In this document: in pieces, positions 18,051-26,263 of the stretch
Layout: every line of letters starts with the position of its first letter
How positions within the stretch are numbered: the first letter of the stretch is position 1
Source of the DNA: Phycisphaerales bacterium
Lineage (GTDB): Bacteria; Planctomycetota; Phycisphaerae; Sedimentisphaerales; Anaerobacaceae
Direction: 5' to 3'
DNA: 64,000 nt
Assembly: GCA_020352215.1 (NCBI GenBank)
Contig: CP070675.1
Location: forward strand, 4,742,098-4,806,097
Notes under the pieces: generated by a model
What the model was told of the DNA's origin: nothing
What the model saw: only the letters and a program-made list of their open reading frames with translations
The model's database searches: none
Position numbers and translations under genes: made by a program

Positions 18051-18536
18051 TTACCTCAAATCGGGTGACTGAAACTCTTCCAGGCAATCGTGTGAGTCGC
18101 GTCGTGTCATGGGATCTTGTTCTCCAAGGGCTGCAACGAGACATCGCAGTCTCTTGACGGTTTCGCGAACGCGGTAGTAGGACAGCTCCCGTTTCACCGC
18201 GATTTCTGTCATTGGCAGCCCAAGCAGAAAGTAGTCTTTGGCAATGGCCATCTCACCGTTGTTGAGCCTGTCACGGTTCCGCAGACAGAGGATGTACTTG
18301 CCGTCGGCCAGCCGCTCGGCCGCCCTCTGGATCCTGCGCGATACGCTCGTGGCGTCCATGCCTGTCAGTTGGGACATCTGGCGAAAGCTGAGGCCATTAC
18401 AGATGTGCATTGTCAGTAAGAGCTTGTCTTTGCCCCGCAGCAGGTTCAGTCTGCTGCGCAGAAGATCGGCGCCCTGCCGGGGCCGGCTATCGCCTGCAGA
18501 CGTGTCAGTCAAAATGTTCGGGTCATTTCTCGCCAT
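18051..18536 (-). CDS. Sigma-region-4-like double HTH regulator
   Basis: A 161-residue protein and first gene of the cassette. Two helix-turn-helix segments are visible: residues about 47-75 (GLSFRQMSQLTGMDATSVSRRI), similar to sigma-70 region 4, and about 105-132 (GLPMTEIAVKRELSYYRVRETVKRL). There is no sigma region 2, so it is not a full sigma factor. It may be a phage transcription activator or control its own operon through the palindrome over the predicted start site. The start is the ATG at 18536; the ribosome site is weak. Confidence 0.65.
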   Translation of the reverse strand: MARNDPNILTDTSAGDSRPRQGADLLRSRLNLLRGKDKLLLTMHICNGLSFRQMSQLTGMDATSVSRRIQRAAERLADGKYILCLRNRDRLNNGEMAIAKDYFLLGLPMTEIAVKRELSYYRVRETVKRLRCLVAALGEQDPMTRRDSHDCLEEFQSPDLR

Positions 18537-18598
18537 CTCAAAGACTTCGCTGCCTCACTGGTAAAAAGGTCTTCATCCATGGCTCCCTTACCGTTATT

Positions 18599-18618
18599 TG
18601 TTCTATGTACAATGAACA
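18599..18618. promoter_or_regulatory. Palindromic operator at the cassette start site
   Basis: TGTTC-TA-TGTACA-AT-GAACA, a 20-base inverted repeat with 16 matching positions. It begins about nine bases downstream of the -10 hexamer on the minus strand, so it covers the expected transcription start, the typical place for a repressor site. Confidence 0.6.
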
Positions 18619-18626
18619 CAAGTTGT

Positions 18627-18654
18627 AGTTTAACCGATTATGCAACACAGTCAA
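18627..18654 (-). promoter_or_regulatory. Predicted promoter of the sigma-like/ABC/GNAT/ParB/HTH cassette
   Basis: On the minus strand TTGACT (18654-18649), a 16-base spacer and TAAACT (18632-18627). The surrounding DNA (about 18590-18720) is clearly AT-richer than its neighbours. Between 18655 and 18999 I see no gene. Confidence 0.6.
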
Positions 18655-18999
18655 GCATTTTGTTAAGTTTTTTGTGAAATTTTTTGAAGTTTTATTACAC
18701 GCAGAACACGAAGTGACGTAAATCCTTAGCAGAGTGCGATTTATCATACTTGGAGGATTGGGGGAAACAACTCGTAGCAGTCGTGGCACACGTGAGGGGG
18801 CTCAAGTTGGCATGCGAGCCCAGGCGAATATCTGAGATTTGAGGAATAGACTGGCCTCAACGTGCGTCCATTCCAACTATGATAATGAAGGACTCTTCAG
18901 CCCTCGGCGGGCCCGGGTTTGGGGTCCGCGGTGAACGGCGCAGGCTATCTCGGGCGGCGCGAGCCACCCGGTGGACAAGATAAGGAGAAGCATTGAAGT

Positions 19000-19778
19000 A
19001 TGGAAGCGGAGAGGCGCCTGAGCAGGTCTTCTTGGCGGAATTTAGCTACACAATTGGGGGTGGCGTGCCTACTCACTGTAGGTGGACCTAGCTGCACGAC
19101 GTATGTGCTGGACAGGCCGGCCGGTCAGCCGCCGAAGATTTTCGACGGCAGCAGAAAGGTAGTCGTAGTAAACGGCTATTCCACGTCCTTTCGCTGGCCG
19201 GCCTTACTCCAAAAGAAGCTCGGCAGATTTTGATGGCGAAAGGGTGTTGCAGGATGTCTCGGCTACCAAAGGTGGGACCTCGATAGCCAAGTGGATAAAC
19301 GTCGAGACGGGCGAACCCTTGCCGCCGTGGGTTAACATTCCCCGGCCTAAGCTCCAGGAGCACAAGGATGTCCCTGTAATTGTGCTGGCCCAGCAATCGC
19401 TAAAGTGGGTATTTGGCCGACGGACGGAGGGGATCCGCAACGCAGACGACAGCCAGCGCATCGGGCAAGGGGCCGATGCGCTGGAGAAATACGTCCGGCT
19501 GCTCAAAGAAGACGGAGCCGAGCTGGCGTTCGTCGCGATGATATTTACAGGAGGCTTATGGAACCTGAGATCGGCAATGAGCGATACGCCTTGGACGAGT
19601 TGATTCGGCACGAGGTTCCTGGCGTGGTGGCCGGGCCAGATGTCTGGCGCCGACAAAGGAGCGCTACCCGGATGTGTTTGCGGCGGATCGCCTAAATCCC
19701 AACGCCGACGGCGCCGAACTGATGGCACAGGAGTGGTTCAAGACACTGCTTCAACACGATGGTTTGCTGGGCAACTGA
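19000..19778 (+). pseudogene. Frameshifted SGNH/GDSL-type hydrolase-like lipoprotein
   Basis: One ancestral protein can be read across three frame changes. 19000-19230 gives a signal or lipoprotein-like start (LTVGGPSC) and VVVVNGYSTSF. A shift near 19230 leads to FDGERVLQDVSATKGG and VIVLAQQSLKWVFG. A shift near 19548 leads to MEPEIGNERYALDEL and VPGVVAGPDVW. A shift near 19652 leads to PTKERYPDVFAADRLNPNADGAELM, with the stop at 19776-19778. The order resembles SGNH-fold esterases; the usual DxxHPN block reads DRLNPN, so the catalytic His is also lost. The gene is dead or the assembly is wrong at three places. Confidence 0.75.
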
Positions 19779-20291
19779 GAGCGCGGAGTCTTGTCGCACT
19801 GGATGGCCCTGCGGTGTGACAGCCCGGTCGTAGCTGGGAAGATCGTCAATCAGACCGGATCAGAAGCTCCCCGGCTCAGGACTCTTTAGAGCGCTGAGAT
19901 ACACACCAGCATCAGTAGATATTGCTGCCAGATCCCAGGTGTCTTCTGTAAGCTGCGTTTCATCCACGCACGGGTGTTTGCGCGACCCGCCCCAGCCAAG
20001 GGCGGTACGATGCCACTTGCCGCGGGTGATTACGGATTGAGATCGCACCCGCGCATTGGGGGCATCGCGAGCCAACGTAGGTGATCCACACACCAGAGGC
20101 AGCAGAGCATTTTGCACGGGAGAATCGGCCGGCACGGGGCAGGTAAGCAACGAATCGACACGAAATCGATACCTGGACACCAATTTGAAGAAAAAAACCG
20201 TTACGGCAAGGGCCCCTCGTGGCACATCTTATGTGAACGCTTTTTGCAAATGTATTTATGGTTTTGTGTCATCTTATTAAGGAGAATTGCT
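19779..20291. other. Gene-free interval
   Basis: About 510 bases between the broken hydrolase and the next gene. Open frames exist on both strands but none has a ribosome site or recognisable protein character. The last 70 bases are AT-rich and probably hold the promoter of the gene at 20292, but I cannot define its hexamers. Confidence 0.4.
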
Positions 20292-21158
20292 ATGGGTAGG
20301 TACAATAAGGAGCTCATTTTGGTGGGGTCATTGGTCTTTATCTTCTGCTTCAACGCAATGGCAGCAGAGATGTTGGCCACCGATGAGCCAACGCCAGCCG
20401 AGCCATTTGCGCCAATAGTACTGAGAGATTGTCGCGTTGATGTGGCAACCAACAATAATGTCTACTACAACGGGGACGTCTTGAGGCTCACCGTCAAGCT
20501 GCTCAACGACAGCTCTGATACCGTCTTCATCGGCGTCTGCCCGCAGACCCTGGGGCCTGAAGAGCCCGTAGAGAATGAGGTCACCGAGGTGGACCAGGGC
20601 ATGCTCGATGATACCGACGTGGATGTGGCTGTGATACCCAGCCAGCCGAAAGTGATAGGTGTTGCCACGCTGACCCGGCTGGGACCAAGCCCTGTTCCAT
20701 TTGAACTTCCCGACCCAGATGCGACCACAAACGCAGACGAAGCTCCGAAGGTAAGGATAAGGCCGAAGAGGTTCCGCCTGCCCCTCTTCGGCGCTTCGGC
20801 TGTCCCCGGGCATAGCACGAGGATCATTTCGCTGGCCAATATTCTCATAAGGGGGCCGCTGTTGGAGGTTGTTGAACCTGAACCTGTCCCCGGACCCGCC
20901 CTCGCCGAGGAAAGGCCGCGCGATGTTGTCGATGAGGAGCCCCGTGAGCCGAAGGATATCGAGATGATACCCGCTGTCGGCAGGCACGTTCCGGTCAGGC
21001 CCGGGTATTATCTGCTGGACTGCCGCATCCAGAAGATTTGTGGCACGAGCTTAGCACAGGCCCAGAAGATCGTTCAGATTAAACAAAGGACACCCAGGCC
21101 CATTCTCAGGCCGAGACCTGCGCGGCGACTAGGACCTGTCTCGGAAGAACGTGAGTAA
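20292..21158 (+). CDS. Secreted protein of unknown function with Pro/Glu/Arg-rich linker
   Basis: A 288-residue exported protein that I do not recognise. The start ATG 20292 has AAGGAG seven to eight bases upstream and opens a signal peptide (ELILVGSLVFIFCFNAMA). Residues about 38-160 look like one beta-sandwich domain (VYYNGDVLRLTVKLLNDSSDTVFIG), which resembles an intracellular-proteinase-inhibitor-like or Ig-like fold. A long Pro/Glu-rich stretch (about 195-230) follows, then a strand pair VRPGYYLLDCRIQ and a basic Arg/Pro tail. A strong terminator follows at 21183. No partner is visible in the neighbourhood. Confidence 0.7.
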   Translation: MGRYNKELILVGSLVFIFCFNAMAAEMLATDEPTPAEPFAPIVLRDCRVDVATNNNVYYNGDVLRLTVKLLNDSSDTVFIGVCPQTLGPEEPVENEVTEVDQGMLDDTDVDVAVIPSQPKVIGVATLTRLGPSPVPFELPDPDATTNADEAPKVRIRPKRFRLPLFGASAVPGHSTRIISLANILIRGPLLEVVEPEPVPGPALAEERPRDVVDEEPREPKDIEMIPAVGRHVPVRPGYYLLDCRIQKICGTSLAQAQKIVQIKQRTPRPILRPRPARRLGPVSEERE

Positions 21159-21182
21159 CGACCACACCGACTACTTATAAAG

Positions 21183-21227
21183 GCCAAGCCCCGCTTTCCC
21201 CTTGTTGTGGGGCTTGGCTAGTCTTTT
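21183..21227 (+). terminator. Rho-independent terminator
   Basis: A ten-base stem, GCCAAGCCCC / GGGGCTTGGC, with a 16-base loop, followed by TAGTCTTTT. It lies 25 bases after the stop at 21158. Confidence 0.8.
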
Positions 21228-21300
21228 GCGCCAGCAAGACGGCACCCACAGGGCGTTGGCCAAGCTGCATGTGTGGGTGCGTCCGCACAATGCCATGGCG

Positions 21301-22593
21301 CTATCGCTCGATTACAGGTGCGATCGTCATCAACCAGCACTCCGCCAGAGACATCAGGTTGTGAGCATTCACCACTCCATCGCCCGCAGGCGAAGGAGAA
21401 ATGTCGACAGACGGCTCAGCAAGCAACCACGACTGGGCGAGCCTGGAGAAATCCAGCAAGTTCACTATGCGATCGCCGTTGATGTCTGCGACTTGGGGAC
21501 AATCGCAAGCTGCCTGCATGGGGTTGAACTGCCAGGCACCAAACAGATACCAAGCCTGGGATGGCACGAAGATTTGCGTGGAACCGGTCGGCCAGGCCGG
21601 AGCGTTTGTGAAACAGGGAAGGCCCACGAGCCGGCCGAAACGCGCGCTGGGCATCATAGCCCTATCTAATTCCTGAAGGTAGGACTGGGCCTTGTCGTGG
21701 TGGCCCGCCACTTGGTACGCAACAACCATCTCGCCGGTCCCTTCCAGCCAGATTCTCTCTCGACTCACAAAATCGCTAAAGCCGGTGATGTTGACGCCGG
21801 TCGCATCGGATGTATACGTGCAAAGGAATGTCCTCTCCGCGTATCGCAGAGCCGCAGCGTAGTCGGTCCCGAGGGCAGCGACGCCCCATGAGCAAGTATC
21901 CAACGCAGACTCGGCGACGGTAGAACCCATACGGAACCTGCCCTCGTGAGGGACCCACATCTGGTCGCGCAGGAACGTTTCAATCTTCTGCCGCTGCTCC
22001 GGGTACTCGGTCAATGCGGCGTAGCAGTCAAGATTTCCCTCGGTCGACTTCCAGAACATCAGGCCGTCTTGATTAAAGCCGGACTTGATTCCGCCGTCCA
22101 CATCCTGCAGGCTGATGAGCCACTGAGCTATGGTGCGTCGCATCTCCGCGTACCTGTCTTCTTTTGTCGCGCGGTAGTGATGATTCAGTGCGATAAGCAG
22201 CCACGCGTTGTCACCGACCCAGCGGTCGGTATCCAGGTACGGCTGTCCCGTCATGGCATCCCAGAACTGTGTGTATCCCCCCGGCGGAACCTTGGCCACC
22301 GAATCAAGGTGACCTTCGAAGAAGGAAAAGATGTTTTCCGCCCTGGCCAGATCTCCTTGGTGCATGTAGCAGATCGCCGCCAGCGCATTGGTATAGAGAC
22401 CGGAGAAATATTCATTCTCCTGATTTCCCAGGATTCCCGTCGGCATCTGCTGGGCAACCAGCCACCGGTAAACGCTGTCGGCATAGGCAGAGTCGCTCGC
22501 GTCGGCGCTGACACTTCCACCGGCACATGCCGAACCGGCTATGCAGAACAACACTTGCACAGCCAATAACGTTCTTATGCTCGTCCGTCCCAT
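21301..22593 (-). CDS. Secreted alpha/alpha-toroid (six-hairpin glycosidase-like) protein with dockerin-like tail
   Basis: A 430-residue exported protein. The start ATG 22593 has AAGG about 7 bases upstream and a signal peptide (TLLAVQVLFCIAGSACA). Residues about 40-345 are helical repeats with short aromatic motifs: YRWLVAQQM, GDNAWLLIALNHHYR, QDVDGGIKSGF, CYAALTEYP, DTCSWGVAALG and IWLEGTGEMVVAYQ. This is the pattern of (alpha/alpha)6 toroid glycosidases and lyases. The C-terminal 70 residues hold a dockerin-like pair (DINGDRIVNLLDFSRLAQSWL and DGVVNAHNLMSLAECWL). It is the last of four same-strand secreted-protein genes (28918 to 21301). The sugar substrate and catalytic residues are not assignable. 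Confidence 0.8.
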   Translation of the reverse strand: MGRTSIRTLLAVQVLFCIAGSACAGGSVSADASDSAYADSVYRWLVAQQMPTGILGNQENEYFSGLYTNALAAICYMHQGDLARAENIFSFFEGHLDSVAKVPPGGYTQFWDAMTGQPYLDTDRWVGDNAWLLIALNHHYRATKEDRYAEMRRTIAQWLISLQDVDGGIKSGFNQDGLMFWKSTEGNLDCYAALTEYPEQRQKIETFLRDQMWVPHEGRFRMGSTVAESALDTCSWGVAALGTDYAAALRYAERTFLCTYTSDATGVNITGFSDFVSRERIWLEGTGEMVVAYQVAGHHDKAQSYLQELDRAMMPSARFGRLVGLPCFTNAPAWPTGSTQIFVPSQAWYLFGAWQFNPMQAACDCPQVADINGDRIVNLLDFSRLAQSWLLAEPSVDISPSPAGDGVVNAHNLMSLAECWLMTIAPVIER

Positions 22594-22640
22594 CTCAAGC
22601 CTTCGCGCGATGATATCCGTTGCTGCGGGCCGCGCCACGT

Positions 22641-24326
22641 CTACGGCGTGACCGCGCGGTTGTAAATACGGACGTCATCGATTAGGCCATCCCAGTAAGT
22701 GCCGGGCGCAGGAGCGCTTCCGGCACCAATTTGCACAACGCCATCTGAGCCCACCAGGCCTGTTTGTGTGTCCCTGGCTACCTCAAAATCATCAACATAG
22801 AGAATCCTGTTCGAGCCGTCCCAGGTCATTCCCACATGGTGCCAATTGCCGTCCGTGATCACGGTCTGCGATAGTAGTGTCCGGCCAAATCGACCCGAGC
22901 CTCTTAGCTCGGTCATCAACTTGCCCTCAGACGGGTCGGCTAAGAGCCAGTTCGCGCCGCTTGCTTGCGACAAAATCACTTCTCCCGGACCACCGCCCTT
23001 GATCCAGGCAAAAGCACTGAATGACGTCTCCGCAGGATTCAGCGAAAAGGTCGTCAAAAGAAAATCATCAGTCCCATCGAATTCAAGCGCCCCACCCAAT
23101 TTGCCATCTTCCGGCCACCAGACCATGTCGAGGGGACCGTAACCGTCGTTGCCACCGACGCTATCGTGGGCAACGCCACCTTCTGTCTCGTCCAGCTCCC
23201 AGTACGCCAAGATACCCGGCAGTGTCAGCCAGTGCTCTAACAGGATGGCTGCATCTTCGGCTGCGATTACACCGTCGCCGAAAAGTGGCGGGCCTATGTC
23301 GATCTCAGAATTCCATCCGGGACTAAGTGGTGTGCTCCGCCAAGACGACGCGTATAAGGCCACGTCTGCGAAGTTCACGATGCCGTTTCCATCCAGATCC
23401 ACCGGGCATGGCAGACTCAGTTCACCCACACCGATCGGAACGAAGTCCGTGCCGTAGGCCTTCCTGACCAGGTCGATTTGTCTTTCACCAGTGCAGTGAG
23501 TCGCCCCGACCTTTTGAACGCCAAGGCTTCGAAATTCACTGATAATGTTTGCGACTTGGGCATCCGAGTGGTTGAGAAGATGGAATCCCCCGAAGACCAG
23601 ATAGATGTCCTTGTCGACTATCTCTTTGGCCCTTCGCAGTATGCTCACTATGCCAGGGTGTGAACAGCCGGTGATCACAACCAGTCCCTTGGCGGTGTCC
23701 AGCACCAAAGACTGCTCGATGATCGCCGTCCCCAGCCAGCCGGTCGTGTAAACGTTCCGACAGATTTCTGCGGGCCCCTGCGAGGAGACAACCTGCGCTC
23801 CTCTCGCTTCGATATCACGAGCGAGAGCGCTGGTGGCCGGTGTCGGCACGTAGACTGTAACATCATTGTTCCTCCCCAAGAAAGAGGGCAGTCCGCCTGT
23901 ATGGTCCCCATGGTTATGGGAAATCACAACTAGCTCCGCATCCCGTGGATCGACCTCAAGGCTCTCCATATTCGTAAGCAGAAGGCTGCCATTCGTTCCT
24001 GTGTCGAACAGTACGTTCTTTTCTGTGCCCATTATCATGCAGGCAAAACCCCAGTCGGCAGTTACGCCCTCGGCCAAGACGTAGTTGTCGTACAGAATTG
24101 TAATGTCTATGGCCCCGTTGGTTCCTGCCGGCTGCGAGTCCGCCACGGCCGGCCCGCCCATATTCGGCGCAGCCTTGACGACATACCCACGCTCCGGCGC
24201 ACTGACAAAATGAAGCCGCTCATCTGCTACCGCGACAACGTAAGAGCGTTCGGCCTGCGCCTGCAAACAAACCACGGTTGTGATTATGAAGGTCGCCCAG
24301 AGAATCTTCTGAGCTACCGCGTTCAT
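22641..24326 (-). CDS. Secreted MBL-fold hydrolase with dockerin-like and LamG domains
   Basis: A 561-residue exported protein. The start at 24326 has GGAGG seven bases upstream; a signal peptide follows (KILWATFIITTVVCLQAQA). Residues about 30-55 repeat a short module shared with the neighbouring subtilase (APERGYVVKAAP). Residues about 70-310 form a metallo-beta-lactamase-fold domain of the COG1237 (dihydropterin-ribofuranosyl-aminobenzene phosphate synthase-like) group: VLFDTG, HNHGDHTGGLPSF, ITGCSHPGIV and GGFHL. Residues about 315-370 are dockerin-like repeats, and about 375-561 form a LamG/concanavalin-like domain ending DDVRIYNRAVTP. Exported MBL proteins of this type have no firmly known substrate. 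It lies 36 bases after the LamG relic. Confidence 0.85.
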   Translation of the reverse strand: MNAVAQKILWATFIITTVVCLQAQAERSYVVAVADERLHFVSAPERGYVVKAAPNMGGPAVADSQPAGTNGAIDITILYDNYVLAEGVTADWGFACMIMGTEKNVLFDTGTNGSLLLTNMESLEVDPRDAELVVISHNHGDHTGGLPSFLGRNNDVTVYVPTPATSALARDIEARGAQVVSSQGPAEICRNVYTTGWLGTAIIEQSLVLDTAKGLVVITGCSHPGIVSILRRAKEIVDKDIYLVFGGFHLLNHSDAQVANIISEFRSLGVQKVGATHCTGERQIDLVRKAYGTDFVPIGVGELSLPCPVDLDGNGIVNFADVALYASSWRSTPLSPGWNSEIDIGPPLFGDGVIAAEDAAILLEHWLTLPGILAYWELDETEGGVAHDSVGGNDGYGPLDMVWWPEDGKLGGALEFDGTDDFLLTTFSLNPAETSFSAFAWIKGGGPGEVILSQASGANWLLADPSEGKLMTELRGSGRFGRTLLSQTVITDGNWHHVGMTWDGSNRILYVDDFEVARDTQTGLVGSDGVVQIGAGSAPAPGTYWDGLIDDVRIYNRAVTP

Positions 24327-24361
24327 CTTCATACCTCCGTACTGTAGGTTACGTGTCACCC

Positions 24362-24409
24362 TTACGGCGTGACCGCGCGGTCGTAGATGCGGACGTCATC
24401 GGTGCCCGC
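24362..24409 (-). pseudogene. Relic of a LamG-domain 3' end
   Basis: In a frame different from the overlapping subtilase end, this 48-base stretch encodes AGTDDVRIYDRAVTP and a stop. It matches the LamG C-terminus (DDVRIYNRAVTP) of the next gene at nearly every base. It looks like a leftover from replacement or fusion of C-terminal domains. Confidence 0.65.
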
Positions 24410-26252
24410 CGGGTGATGGGATCACCTCAAGCCAGTACTGGCCCATCAAGATGACGTCCTGGACGTCCACAAAACCATCCGGCCTTGGGGCGGGTCCTAT
24501 GTCACCCTCGGCTCCATCTGTCTTCCAAGACCGGGCCAGGACTGCGAAGTCGTGTGAGTTGACCTTCCAGTCGTCATTCAAGTCGGCCCGTTTGGCCAGG
24601 ACCATATCCAGTGCCGCCCGCGCGTCCACCCGGCCCCAGCCGTAGTACTGGTCCCAGCCCGGATCGCCCAAGTCTTTGGCGGAGCGCTCAAGGAAATGTC
24701 TGACCTCCTCATTGGTTAGCTTCGGCTCAACAGAGAGAATCAGGGCCGCTACACCAGCGGCGACCGGACAAGCGCTCGAAGTCCCTCCCATATAGGCATA
24801 GTCAACATCGATACTGACTAAGGGTCCGTACAGCTTAGCACCCCATTTGTTGTTTTGCCCACCTGTTCCGGATATATCTGTTGCGCACATGGTGCCCTTC
24901 CGAAAACTCGCAAGGTCAAGAGCCCCACCGGGCGCAACAATATCCAATTCAGGGCCGTAGTTGCTGTAGTTCCACCGTACGTCAGCATTGTCCGTGGCAC
25001 CAACGGCGATGACCTCAGGGTATGCCGCCGGGTACCTAATCTGACGGCTGCCCTGGTTATGTGAGCATGCCAGAACCACACAGCCTGTACCACCACGACC
25101 ACTCCCACCCTGTCGTGTGACATCGATTATTCCTGAGTGAGTTATGGGTCTTGGCGACAAGTACCCCCAGCTGTTGCTGAGAACATCGGCACCGTTGCTG
25201 GCGGCCCATCGGATGGCGGTGGCCATATCGCTGTCGGGTATGAATCGTTCCACCTCCGTTCCTTCCGCTATACGAACAGGCATGACCTTGCAGCCCCATC
25301 CGACACCGGCTACACCAATACTATTGTCGCCTTTGGCCGCAACAAGTCCGGCACAAATCGTCCCATGGAAGGTCATGTGCTCATCAGTAGGTTCCGCTGA
25401 GTCGTCGTTATCACAGAAGTCATACCCGGGCACCAAGCTGTTGATCAAGTCGGGATGGTTTGTGTCCACGCCGGTATCGAGTACGGCGACGACAGTATTC
25501 GCGTCTCCAGTTGTGATTTCCCACGCCTCCGGCGCGTTGATGTCGACATTAGGTGTCCCACCCCATCCGTACAGGCATGTTTGGCCCGTATTGTGCAAGT
25601 GCCACTGTTCCGAGAAATACTCGTCGTTGGGGATGACCTGTCCGGCCAGGTGCATACGCGCTGCAGTGTTCGGACACGCCCATGCCACAAATGAGATTTC
25701 ACTGAGCTGCTCAACGGCGGAGAATACCGCATCCGCATCGGGGCCGAGGACTTCCAGAAGATATTCAACCTCTGTGAATTCCATTGGCTTGATGATGGCC
25801 AGATCAAGATCGTCGCAGATGTCTTGGACCTGTTCGATATCTGTGCCTGCGGTTACGTGGATGACTATCTCCGGGATGACCGCCACCGTCTCGTCATTGA
25901 ATGTGAACAGCGGCGCAAGATATTGAGCGCCGCCTACCGCCCAGAGGCTCTCAATCGCGAGGGAGTTTTCACCCGCGGGTAGCGGCCTCTCGACGACCCA
26001 GATGCCAAGCCGGTCCAGCCCGCGAATCGGCGTACCGTCGCCGACTTCGGCGAATAGCGTAGCCGCCAGGATGCCGACTCCGGGCCTATCCGGCGCAGCC
26101 TTAACGACGTACCCCCGCTCCGGAGCGGGCGTGAATTCAAGACGTTCACCGGCCACCTCGATGACTCGTCCGCCGGCAGTTGCAGCCGCAGCCAGTGCCA
26201 CAGCGAGTGCAGAAATTGCCCGCAACATTCTTGGAATTCTCCTAAGTGGCAT
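24396..26252 (-). CDS. Secreted subtilase (S8 serine peptidase) with dockerin-like C-terminus
   Basis: A 618-residue exported peptidase. The start ATG 26252 has AGGAGG seven to eight bases upstream; an alternative ATG eight codons later also has AGGAG. After the signal peptide (ISALAVALAAAATAG) comes the module VIEVAGERLEFTPAPERGYVVKAAP, in pieces shared with the adjacent MBL protein. Residues about 110-200 look like an S8 propeptide. The catalytic triad is Asp in VAVLDTGVDTNHPDL, His in HMTFHGTICAGLVAA and Ser in MGGTSSACPVAAG. Residues about 560-610 are dockerin-like (DLNDDWKVNSHDFAVLARSW). The reading frame ends inside a LamG relic in another frame. It starts 11 bases after the HAF/GLUG gene stop, so the two are one operon. 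Confidence 0.9.
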   Translation of the reverse strand: MPLRRIPRMLRAISALAVALAAAATAGGRVIEVAGERLEFTPAPERGYVVKAAPDRPGVGILAATLFAEVGDGTPIRGLDRLGIWVVERPLPAGENSLAIESLWAVGGAQYLAPLFTFNDETVAVIPEIVIHVTAGTDIEQVQDICDDLDLAIIKPMEFTEVEYLLEVLGPDADAVFSAVEQLSEISFVAWACPNTAARMHLAGQVIPNDEYFSEQWHLHNTGQTCLYGWGGTPNVDINAPEAWEITTGDANTVVAVLDTGVDTNHPDLINSLVPGYDFCDNDDSAEPTDEHMTFHGTICAGLVAAKGDNSIGVAGVGWGCKVMPVRIAEGTEVERFIPDSDMATAIRWAASNGADVLSNSWGYLSPRPITHSGIIDVTRQGGSGRGGTGCVVLACSHNQGSRQIRYPAAYPEVIAVGATDNADVRWNYSNYGPELDIVAPGGALDLASFRKGTMCATDISGTGGQNNKWGAKLYGPLVSIDVDYAYMGGTSSACPVAAGVAALILSVEPKLTNEEVRHFLERSAKDLGDPGWDQYYGWGRVDARAALDMVLAKRADLNDDWKVNSHDFAVLARSWKTDGAEGDIGPAPRPDGFVDVQDVILMGQYWLEVIPSPGGHR

Positions 26253-26263
26253 TCTTGAGCCTC

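Noticed and set aside
19860-20225. 121-residue minus-strand open frame
   Set aside because: No ribosome site, low-quality composition, and it overlaps the leader of the gene at 20292.
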